IMG/VR virus record: IMGVR_UViG_3300021092_000200 | Span: 1 to 24,643 of that record | Direction: 5' to 3' (one strand) | Source: a virus | DNA: 24,643 nucleotides | Part shown: piece by piece, positions 6,879-14,093 of the stretch | Layout: each line of letters starts with the position of its first letter | How positions within the stretch are numbered: the first letter of the stretch is position 1 | Program-made: the position numbers and the translations under genes | Notes under the pieces: generated by a model | The model's database searches: none | What the model was told of the DNA's origin: nothing | Seen by the model: only the letters and a program-made list of their open reading frames with translations

Positions 6879-9139
6879 TTTCTTCTTTTTCTCCTTAGTA
6901 TAGGTGGACGCCGTCTTACTACAACATTGCCGTCTGAGGCATCTTGTCCTATACCTGCGATGCCTCCTGCACCTACACTATTTATAACAGGAGAAGCTTG
7001 TACTGCCTCTCCTTCTTCCCTCAAAAAACCCATTATATTGAATAAAATAGACTCTTTTAAAGAACCTTGCATGAGACGCTTGGCGTATCTATTTTTTTGT
7101 CTAGGGGACATCCCACGCGGCATCATCCCGTGTGCTGCTTTTGTGTCTCCGCTCTGCAGTGCGTTTCGCAAGGCAGTACCAGATACATTACTCAATTCTG
7201 TGCCTGATCCTCTAGTTTCTCCTACTTGATGAAATTGCAAATCTAGATCAACTAATTCTCCAGATTGTGTTTTCCATTTTCCTCCGTTTTTAGTCATGTA
7301 TCTAGTTAAACTGTCTGCAAGATTATTTGGTCCTTTTGTAGTTATTCGATCCGATCCTCCAATAAAATGAATTTTTGTATGTCCTTGACCAATTAATTCG
7401 TCAATATGATGAAAAGGATTTACAGATTCGGGAGAAGTCACAGAATAGTTTATATCTCCAAGATGAGGTTCTGCTGTACTTTGTAGAATTCGACTTTTTT
7501 CTTCATGAGATAGGATATGTCCAGAAGAAGTTGTTGGTCCGTGTACAAAATGAGAGGCTCCAAATTTTCGAGCCAATTCTATACCCTGTCTAGTCATTTC
7601 ACCGTGTGCATCTGTTATAGTTCCAAATTTTCCTGAATACAACACAACACCAGTTGATTTGAGTTTTTTATCGAATTTATCTTTTTGTTCAAAATTTGCT
7701 TTGCTAAAACTTCTTGGAACAAATTTAATCTTTTTTCCATCTTTTTCAGATACTATTCCTTCGTGTTGATGGCCTTCTGCTGGAGTTAATTCTGTAGCAT
7801 GTTTAGTCACGTGATCAACAATAATATCTCTTGCTTGATCTATACTGTTATGAGCATTGAATAATTGTTCAAGTGTTTCCGTGTCTCGAGATAAAATATC
7901 ATAGTGTGCCTGATGTCTTAATTTATCTTTTGGTTTTGCCTTTGCTATTTGATGATCAGTAAATTCTTTGAAGCCTTTTAACGTTCGTTCATGTGTTCCT
8001 CTTTGTACTGCATTGGAAAATTTAACAAGATAAGCAGAACGAGATGCTAATTTATTGGTAAGATCCCGATGTTTGGATATATTTCTCATCAATCTTTGAA
8101 CTTTTTGATCTGAAAGTATTTTAGACGCATTAGCAATATGACCTTTTAATGTTTCTATAGATTGTGGATCAAGTTGTGGAAGATTGGTTAATGCTAGACG
8201 AGGGAAATGTTGTGTATCTGTGTTTAAATGACTCATATCAGGATTTACTAAACTATTTCCGGTTTCAGAATCATATCTGCGGTTTACTGCTATTTGACTT
8301 TCTGCAGATGTAGGATTATTGTATCGGATTAAATTTCCTTTTCCTCGTAAAATAACATCTGCGGTAAAATATTCATTAGGTCCTACTCTAGGATGAGAAG
8401 CTGCTGCAAGAGCTGCTGTTATAGGTTCAATCCAATGCGGCGCATTATTCCGTTTTGCCCAATCAACAAGTTCTTCTTTAGAATAAAAACGATGTTCTCC
8501 TTTGGCATATTCTGCAAAAGGAACACCATTACTCTTACCAGCGTTTACACTCATCACTCCGTCTGCTTTTAAAGATAAATTATGATCATCTGATTGATTG
8601 CCACTTAAAGTATTCAGAATGGAATTTAAATGACCCACTGCAGTTTCGTGACCTCCAGTATAAATTACTTCTCCGACATGAGGTAAACGTGTAGACTTAT
8701 TAGTACTTGCGACTTGTTCAATCAAAAAAGTATTTTCTATTTCTTCTACTTCTTCAATCACAAATCCTTTATCGTATGTTAGGGCAAGTAGTTGTTCTAT
8801 TATAAATTCTCCGTCTGCGCCGTATTTTTCTGCCTCTTCTGCCAAAAGAGGAATTGCAGTTGGAATATATCGTAGTTTAACTTTAATCGACGGATCTATA
8901 ATCTTGTCAAACAGTTTCTTTAAATTAAAAATCATTATATCAAAATTAGTAAGGGCCTTGTTTTCTTGTCTGGTTAATTTATTAGGATCCTTTAAATAAT
9001 TTCCCTTTGCATCGATTATTCCTAATCGATAGGCCATTGTATTTTCAAACGGTGTAGTTATTGCCTTAACATATTTCCACAGAGTAAAACTGTTTATTAT
9101 TCCTCTAAGACCGGCACTAGTAATTTTCTTTTTAATCAT
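6875..9139 (-). CDS. Two-domain protein: ligase-like covalent nucleotidyltransferase plus NMNAT-like adenylyltransferase
   Basis: 754 residues. An N-terminal helical region (about 1-150) leads into a domain with the motifs of covalent nucleotidyltransferases (DNA/RNA ligases, capping enzymes): motif I K191-A-D-G, a motif III-like EYFTADVI at 256-263, motif IV E460-G-I-V, and motif V-like K470-I-K472-F-V. A helical insert separates motifs III and IV. Residues 497-665 look like an NMNAT-type nucleotidyltransferase: GKFGTITDAH at 503-512 in place of the GxFxPxHxGH nucleotide loop, GGSDR at 594-598, and the closing VSGTALR at 652-658. The C-terminal tail has an NSVGAGGIAGIG motif, which I associate with T4-like virion proteins, and a Lys/Arg-rich end. 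The gene overlaps the holin gene by four bases and the upstream gene by eight. Substrates are unknown; NAD or RNA/DNA end chemistry are candidates. Confidence 0.75.
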   Translation of the reverse strand: MIKKKITSAGLRGIINSFTLWKYVKAITTPFENTMAYRLGIIDAKGNYLKDPNKLTRQENKALTNFDIMIFNLKKLFDKIIDPSIKVKLRYIPTAIPLLAEEAEKYGADGEFIIEQLLALTYDKGFVIEEVEEIENTFLIEQVASTNKSTRLPHVGEVIYTGGHETAVGHLNSILNTLSGNQSDDHNLSLKADGVMSVNAGKSNGVPFAEYAKGEHRFYSKEELVDWAKRNNAPHWIEPITAALAAASHPRVGPNEYFTADVILRGKGNLIRYNNPTSAESQIAVNRRYDSETGNSLVNPDMSHLNTDTQHFPRLALTNLPQLDPQSIETLKGHIANASKILSDQKVQRLMRNISKHRDLTNKLASRSAYLVKFSNAVQRGTHERTLKGFKEFTDHQIAKAKPKDKLRHQAHYDILSRDTETLEQLFNAHNSIDQARDIIVDHVTKHATELTPAEGHQHEGIVSEKDGKKIKFVPRSFSKANFEQKDKFDKKLKSTGVVLYSGKFGTITDAHGEMTRQGIELARKFGASHFVHGPTTSSGHILSHEEKSRILQSTAEPHLGDINYSVTSPESVNPFHHIDELIGQGHTKIHFIGGSDRITTKGPNNLADSLTRYMTKNGGKWKTQSGELVDLDLQFHQVGETRGSGTELSNVSGTALRNALQSGDTKAAHGMMPRGMSPRQKNRYAKRLMQGSLKESILFNIMGFLREEGEAVQASPVINSVGAGGIAGIGQDASDGNVVVRRRPPILRRKRRK

Positions 9140-9521
9140 GGAGTGCCTTTAAAACTTTATCTATTCTGTGGTCTGTAGGTATTTCTGAAACGTTTACTTC
9201 TGGTATCTGTTCTGGTATATAATCCAAATATTCCAGAAAAGATTTTAAATATGTATGTAAATCACTTGGAATTTTATAAAATAACATTCTGGTGCATACC
9301 TCTGCGCCAAATATATTTTGCAATATAATTATATGATTTAACAGAAGTCTTTCTTTTAGATCTCCTGTTTTTTTAAATCGAATCAGTAATCTTTTAATAT
9401 ATTTAACTCGAATCAAATCATCATATAGATCTTCTATTTCAGAAAAAGATGAGTTTTTAATAAGATATATCAGAAAATTCTTTTCGTTTAGTTTAGCTAA
9501 TCTTCTGATATGATAATCCAT
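9132..9521 (-). CDS. Conserved T4-like phage protein of unknown function
   Basis: 129 residues, mostly helical. Leu/Ile-rich helices carry YIKRLLIRFKKTGDLKER and LNHIIILQNIFGAEVCTRML, a pattern I have seen in marine T4-like phages without an assigned role. The end (EIPTDHRIDKVLKAL) is acidic, then helical. There is no signal, membrane segment or tag. No clear ribosome site precedes the ATG at 9521; 17 bases separate it from the upstream gene, so it is probably read from the same late transcript. Its last eight bases overlap the start of the 754-residue gene. Confidence 0.7.
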   Translation of the reverse strand: MDYHIRRLAKLNEKNFLIYLIKNSSFSEIEDLYDDLIRVKYIKRLLIRFKKTGDLKERLLLNHIIILQNIFGAEVCTRMLFYKIPSDLHTYLKSFLEYLDYIPEQIPEVNVSEIPTDHRIDKVLKALHD

Positions 9522-9538
9522 GATTTAAACACAACCAT

Positions 9539-10441
9539 TTACTCTTCTGATCTACTATTTTTTTCAAAATTAAATAAAAGTCTTTTTGCAGCTCGCATTT
9601 TATCATTATTATCTAATTTTATTCCTTTTCTGTCATTAGATAATGTTCTTGTTGCAGATTCTACTGCGTAAACAAATCGTTTAAGTGCAGATTCTGTTGT
9701 ATATTTTCCTTTTTTCTTTGATATTTTTAAAGAATCATAAATAGGACCCAGTATTCTTTTATTAGCATCTGCGTCTCTTAGCAAAAACATTTCAACTACA
9801 CGTGCTGGATCTTTTGGTTCTTTTTTAGATTTATTTTTTTCTTTTTCTTCTTTTTCTTCAAATAAATCTGTTTCTTCTGGTAAAGATTCTGGTGTTCCGT
9901 ATAATGTATCAGGTTGAGTTTCTTTGCCTGTTTGATTTGCTTCGGGACCTACTTCTGTGGGACAATCAGTACAAACATGAGAAATTAATTTTGGTTCTGC
10001 AAAAACAAATCCACTAGGATTTTGCATTAAATTGAATCTTAGGATAAGATCAGGATAATCTTCTCCTCTATCGAAAGGTTCTTTTGTTAGATCTGTGGTT
10101 GGAGTAACTCCAAATTTTTCTCCAAATACTCTAACCAATAAAGTATTTACTCCCATTTTTAATTCTTTTGTATTGTCAAAAACAATAACAAGTCCAACCC
10201 CAGCAGCTAATTTTGCACTTAATTCTTTTAATGCCTCTTTGGGATTTAAATACGATCCAGAAAAGAATGATTGAATATACGAATTTAATCTTGCCAATTG
10301 TTCTGGATTTTTAAATGCATAAAATGCTCCTTGCGAACTCAGTGCAGATCTTGGGGCAGGATCTGAAAAACCATTAAAAACTGTTCCTCCAAATGATTCA
10401 CTTTCTGAAATATATTTTTTTAACTGCTTAAAAGTCTTCAT
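9539..10441 (-). CDS. Tagged virion-type protein of unknown function
   Basis: 300 residues. Begins MKTFKQLKKYISES, like the tag of its neighbours, with a possible ISE cleavage site at 11-13. Residues about 40-170 look like a compact domain (SYIQSFFSGSYLNPKEALKEL, later GLVIVFDN) with hydrophobic strands. A Cys pair (CTDC) lies near 157-160, followed by a long acidic Glu/Lys low-complexity stretch (about 190-210) and a helical basic C-terminus (ALKRFVYAVESATRTL). AAGGAGA is a good ribosome site, and the ATG overlaps the upstream stop by four bases, so the genes are coupled. No fold or activity is recognised. Confidence 0.7.
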   Translation of the reverse strand: MKTFKQLKKYISESESFGGTVFNGFSDPAPRSALSSQGAFYAFKNPEQLARLNSYIQSFFSGSYLNPKEALKELSAKLAAGVGLVIVFDNTKELKMGVNTLLVRVFGEKFGVTPTTDLTKEPFDRGEDYPDLILRFNLMQNPSGFVFAEPKLISHVCTDCPTEVGPEANQTGKETQPDTLYGTPESLPEETDLFEEKEEKEKNKSKKEPKDPARVVEMFLLRDADANKRILGPIYDSLKISKKKGKYTTESALKRFVYAVESATRTLSNDRKGIKLDNNDKMRAAKRLLFNFEKNSRSEE

Positions 10442-11331
10442 TTATCTCCTTTTCTATTCTTAAGTATAATGTATGTTGCCAATCTGTATTGGGCGTTTTT
10501 TTTTGTATCGTTTCCTTTTATCGGTTCTGCTTTTACTTTTTTAGCAAGACGATCTCTGGATCCTATTTCTGTTTTTGACATTGTTCCTTTATTTTTACGA
10601 TTAACTATTTCTTCGTTTATTTTTACATTATCAGCATATATAGTTTTCTGTGATCCTCTTTGTCTCCATCCTGTTATTGTACCATTCGATGAAATTGGTC
10701 CCATATCTTGATTTTTTTGATTTTCATCACCACTAGAGGTGGTTCTAGGTTGATAATCTGGAATAGTATATCTCTTTGTTGTTTGTGTGTCTCCAGTGCG
10801 AATACCTACTGCTCTGTGGATACGTTTTGCCACATCTATGGGATTGTACCAGTCATATTGGTTATCGGCGGGAAGCAAATCAATCAGTTTAGGTATCTGT
10901 GCTCCTGGGACTAACCACCACCAATTTGACTTAAAGCTTGGAAACAGTGGTTTACTGTAATGCGATTTTGCTGATTTTTGTGTAATTACAACATTTCCTT
11001 CATCGTCATAGCTATACCCTCTTCTCGTCCGCGGAGCTCCTGTTGATTGATTTACAGACTTTCCTTTAAAGTTAGACATCCAGGATCGATCATCAATAAT
11101 ACCGCTGATACTGAGGTTTTTTTCATTATCGTTCTGTGTTTTTTGTCCAGGGACGGGCATGTTTAAATTAGGGTTTTGGGATTGAGTCCCTGCCCCAATA
11201 ACACCTTGTGTCTTTGAATATTCGAATAAAACTTTGATTTTATTATTCAATGATGTTTCTATTAATTTTTTAGAATTTAAATAATTTTTATTTAAAATTT
11301 CAATTAATATTTGTTTGTTTGGTGTGTTCAT
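10438..11331 (-). CDS. Tagged mosaic protein A of the repeat-flanked cluster
   Basis: 297 residues, not recognised. The first 14 residues, MNTPNKQILIEILN, match those of the next gene upstream (MNTPNKQALIEILK). Candidate cleavage sites are LIE at 9-11 and 23-25. Residues 42-53, QGVIGAGTQSQN, recall QSVIGRETQSQN in the 579-residue protein, also at DNA level. The body is Ser/Thr/Gly/Asn-rich and probably disordered in large part, with one aromatic block (SNWWWLVPGAQIPKLIDLLP) near 135-155, and the C-terminus is basic. It lacks the C-terminal tail shared by proteins B and C. It may be packaged in the capsid. Confidence 0.65.
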   Translation of the reverse strand: MNTPNKQILIEILNKNYLNSKKLIETSLNNKIKVLFEYSKTQGVIGAGTQSQNPNLNMPVPGQKTQNDNEKNLSISGIIDDRSWMSNFKGKSVNQSTGAPRTRRGYSYDDEGNVVITQKSAKSHYSKPLFPSFKSNWWWLVPGAQIPKLIDLLPADNQYDWYNPIDVAKRIHRAVGIRTGDTQTTKRYTIPDYQPRTTSSGDENQKNQDMGPISSNGTITGWRQRGSQKTIYADNVKINEEIVNRKNKGTMSKTEIGSRDRLAKKVKAEPIKGNDTKKNAQYRLATYIILKNRKGDK

Positions 11332-11466
11332 AGATTGTATTTCTTATATTTAGTTATTCTGATAATATATATTTTGAATAGTGTTTATCATCGAGTTTTT
11401 CTATTAATTTATTTTGATAATAACCAACATCTCGATGTTCCCAAAATGCATCAATTGCTATGTTTC
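11291..11466. repeat. Long direct repeat, copy 1
   Basis: About 176 bases, roughly 90% identical to 12252-12427 (offset 961). It covers the start of protein A, the spacer 11332-11353 and the 3' end of gene B. A block of nearly 50 bases, from tttggtgtgttcat to tattctgataa, is identical. Confidence 0.95.
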
Positions 11467-12292
11467 CTGCTATATTTGCCGCCGTTCCCACGCCAGGAAT
11501 AAATCCTATCGCACCCAGAGCTCCTCTGGCTAAAGCTTTTCCCCATTTTCCTTTACTAAGATCATCATAAGCCTGCAATCCTGTTGCTACAGCTCCAGCG
11601 AATGGTATTGCCTTTGCGGCATGTTTACCTATCCCTTTTGCTACATTTATACCAGTACTCGCAGCAGTTTTAGCAGCAGTTTTTATTGTTGCTGGATTAT
11701 TAATGGCAGTGCGAGCGGCAGTGCCAACAGCAGTGCCAGCTTTAGTGGCTATATCCTTAGCAGCGGATAATGTATTTGTAGCTGCAATTCGAGTAGCCTG
11801 TCCTGCACGGTTAGCAACAGAAGATTGTGGGTTAATGGCGGCAATCCCACTTGCTATATTTGTTCCTAATTTCGAAGCTTTCGAAGCTAATTTTGAAACT
11901 AGTCCAGATGACCGAGCAGCATCATATGCGCCCTTAGCTAATGCCACAGTACCCAGTTTTGTTGTATATGAATCTCCTCCAACAGGATTTAACGACGAAT
12001 CTGGTGCGGATTTCATTCCTTGACTTGAATTACTAGATGTTTCGTAGCTATAATCTTCCCGACCACCACTACCACGGCTTCCGATTATATCATCATTCTG
12101 TAAATCACTACTTTCTCCATTTTCATTGCGGCCGGTATAGTTGTTTACATTGCGTGTTGCTGCACCGGATTGATGACTGTAAAGATTTGTGCTGGGTGTG
12201 CGTGAGTTTCTTACTCGGTCTTCGTTTAGAACTTCTAATGTTATTTTATTTTTTAAAATTTCAATTAATGCTTGTTTGTTTGGTGTGTTCAT
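11354..12292 (-). CDS. Tagged mosaic protein B, Ala/Gly-rich hydrophobic
   Basis: 312 residues. The tag is MNTPNKQALIEILK with sites LIE at 9-11 and TLE at 18-20. A polar Asn/Ser/Gly linker follows. Residues about 110-215 are Ala/Lys/Thr helical repeats (AAKTAAST style), then hydrophobic glycine-rich stretches (GKWGKALARGALGAIGFIPG, then GTAANIAGNIAIDAF) that could enter membranes. The last 30 residues, WEHRDVGYYQNKLIEKLDDK.YSKY.LSE, are nearly identical to those of protein C. The tag matches A and the tail matches C, so the gene is a mosaic. It is bounded exactly by the two copies of the long repeat. Function unknown; capsid cargo is the working idea. Confidence 0.7.
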   Translation of the reverse strand: MNTPNKQALIEILKNKITLEVLNEDRVRNSRTPSTNLYSHQSGAATRNVNNYTGRNENGESSDLQNDDIIGSRGSGGREDYSYETSSNSSQGMKSAPDSSLNPVGGDSYTTKLGTVALAKGAYDAARSSGLVSKLASKASKLGTNIASGIAAINPQSSVANRAGQATRIAATNTLSAAKDIATKAGTAVGTAARTAINNPATIKTAAKTAASTGINVAKGIGKHAAKAIPFAGAVATGLQAYDDLSKGKWGKALARGALGAIGFIPGVGTAANIAGNIAIDAFWEHRDVGYYQNKLIEKLDDKHYSKYILSE

Positions 12293-12427
12293 AGATTGTA
12301 TTTCTTATATTTAGTTATTCTGATAACATATATTTTGAATACCGTTTATCATCAAGTCTTTCTATTAATTTGTTTTGATAATAACCAACATCTCGATGTT
12401 CCCAAAGTGTGTCAATTAGTGTATTTC
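12252..12427. repeat. Long direct repeat, copy 2
   Basis: Partner of 11291-11466. It covers the start of protein B, the spacer 12293-12314 and the 3' end of gene C. Recombination between the copies would delete or duplicate gene B as a 961-base unit and leave intact reading frames. Confidence 0.95.
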
Positions 12428-13442
12428 CTATTAAATTTAATCCTGTGCCTGCGGCCACAGCTACACCTGGTGCAATAAAATTTCCGAGAGACTGCACTCC
12501 TAAACCCGCAGCACCAACACCTAATCTGGCTAAAGCTCTACCCCATTTTCCGTTATATAAATCAGCTGAGGCAAGTCCTAAATCTGCTGCAGCGCCGACA
12601 AATGGAACAGCGCGCAAAGCGGCTTTAGCTCCAATTTTCCCTGCTGTTTTAGCAGCAGTCCACGCTAGTGGTTTCGATACTTCTTTTCCTGCAAGGGGTA
12701 TTTTAAGGTGTTCTGCAGCTCCAGCAACCTTGAGTGCATCCGATGCATTGGCTGCTCGTAAAAGATCTGTAGCTTGATCTGCGGTTCTTGCTACACCACC
12801 AAGTTTACCCGTATTAAGTGCTTTTTCTAATCCCGTCACTGCACTGGTTCCGCTAGCCCGAGCAAGAGGACGACCCAATCGCAAGGCTTCTTGTTCTGCT
12901 TTTAGAGCTTTTTCTGCATTTAACCAATTAGCCACATCATCTCCAACATTGAGTCCTGAAGCTCTTGTTGCAATTTGTTGGTGTGACGGAACAGATCTTC
13001 CTATAACACCTTGAGCAAGTCGTCGTGCGCGATCAACCTTAGCTTTAGTAGCTAGTGAGCCCTTGGCAACACCATAACCACCGGCGCCAGCTAAAATATA
13101 TGGCGTTGCTGGTGTATCAGATTCACGCTTTCTATTGTAAGCGAAATCATCTGGTCCAAAATCTTCTGGTTCGTTTCCGGTCGTGGGTCGACCACGACCA
13201 TAACCTCTACCATTATCTCCGCGTCTATTTTCACCGGTAAAAGTATTTACACTATGTATCACTATATCGGGAAACTGTCTAGTTCGTACAATGCCTCTCG
13301 GTGGAGTTGGCATATTAGGCATATCTTCCCCATATCCGTAAAGATCTATTGCGCCAGATTTTTCATCATCTGACATTTCTGTTTGGTCTTGACGTCGTTC
13401 TAATATTGTTTTACTTTTTAAAATTTCTTTAAAATTTTTCAT
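12315..13442 (-). CDS. Tagged mosaic protein C, Ala/Gly-rich hydrophobic
   Basis: 375 residues. Begins MKNFKEILKSKTILERR, a tag of the MKTF/MRSF class with a site ILE at 13-15. A polar linker contains VNTFTGENRRGDNGRG, similar to VNNYTGRNENGES in B. The middle is Ala/Leu helical; residues about 285-345 hold GKWGRALARLGVGAAG and a glycine-rich hydrophobic stretch. The last 30 residues are nearly identical to B. It has a late promoter at 13459-13466 and a GGGAGAAAG ribosome site between the promoter and the ATG, so it has an ordinary leader, unlike several other tagged genes. Probably a paralogue of B with a different N-terminus. Confidence 0.7.
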   Translation of the reverse strand: MKNFKEILKSKTILERRQDQTEMSDDEKSGAIDLYGYGEDMPNMPTPPRGIVRTRQFPDIVIHSVNTFTGENRRGDNGRGYGRGRPTTGNEPEDFGPDDFAYNRKRESDTPATPYILAGAGGYGVAKGSLATKAKVDRARRLAQGVIGRSVPSHQQIATRASGLNVGDDVANWLNAEKALKAEQEALRLGRPLARASGTSAVTGLEKALNTGKLGGVARTADQATDLLRAANASDALKVAGAAEHLKIPLAGKEVSKPLAWTAAKTAGKIGAKAALRAVPFVGAAADLGLASADLYNGKWGRALARLGVGAAGLGVQSLGNFIAPGVAVAAGTGLNLIGNTLIDTLWEHRDVGYYQNKLIERLDDKRYSKYMLSE

Positions 13443-13458
13443 TATACTTTCTCCCGTG

Positions 13459-13466
13459 TATTTATA
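13459..13466 (-). promoter_or_regulatory. Late promoter before protein C
   Basis: Perfect TATAAATA, 16 bases before the ATG at 13442, with the ribosome site GGGAGAAAG in between. Probably heads transcription of the C-B-A cluster and genes beyond. Confidence 0.75.
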
Positions 13467-13470
13467 AAAT

Positions 13471-14082
13471 TTAATTTTCTTGATCTGATATAGTTCTGAT
13501 TCCTAGTTCTACTAAATCTCTAGTTTCTTTGAATGCCACTACCAATTCAGGATCTTCCAGGGCTCGAGTTCTATTACACCAATTCAGAACCAGGGCACCT
13601 ATAATTCGGCCTTTAGATCTTACTGGTAAAACTGAATACATTATTACATTACTGTGTTGTAATATTTGACGAAAAATCGAGGCCTCTTCTAAATGACTGT
13701 AATACATTTCCGGTGAATTTTTTATAATTTTCGAGATAAAATGTGGAAACAGGCTTACCAAAACATCTTTAAAATTTTCTTCTCTGGACACTCCTTTACT
13801 TAAAGACTCGTAAGACAAAGAAAATCTTTTCATGGATATGCCGTCTATGAATTGTCCCCCGTTATGAAACTGAATGAGTTGAACTCGACAGGCTCGAGTT
13901 TTAACTCGGAGTTCCGTCAACAGTTCATGAATTTTATCTATTTCATTCCAGGTTTTTTCAAAATAAACCTTTCTACGAACAAACTTTCTGATTCGATTAA
14001 ACCAAAATCCTATACCCACCAACGAAAGGGCTATACCCAATTCAAACCAAAAACTAAACTCCACGCCTTTGATTAAATCCAT
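13471..14082 (-). CDS. Membrane-anchored GAF-like protein
   Basis: 203 residues. One N-terminal transmembrane helix (about 10-28, FWFELGIALSLVGIGFWF) is followed by a basic segment (RIRKFVRRK) that by the positive-inside rule stays in the cytoplasm. Then comes a coiled segment (43-63) and a GAF-like domain: QLIQFHNGGQF at 68-78, helices, then SVLPVRSKGRIIGALVLNW at 150-168, which has the closing-strand pattern of GAF domains. GAF domains bind small ligands or make protein contacts, but no output domain is fused here. The ribosome site AAGGAG lies at good spacing. A role in sensing host state or timing lysis is possible but unproven. Confidence 0.65.
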   Translation of the reverse strand: MDLIKGVEFSFWFELGIALSLVGIGFWFNRIRKFVRRKVYFEKTWNEIDKIHELLTELRVKTRACRVQLIQFHNGGQFIDGISMKRFSLSYESLSKGVSREENFKDVLVSLFPHFISKIIKNSPEMYYSHLEEASIFRQILQHSNVIMYSVLPVRSKGRIIGALVLNWCNRTRALEDPELVVAFKETRDLVELGIRTISDQEN

Positions 14083-14093
14083 TTGAATTCTCC

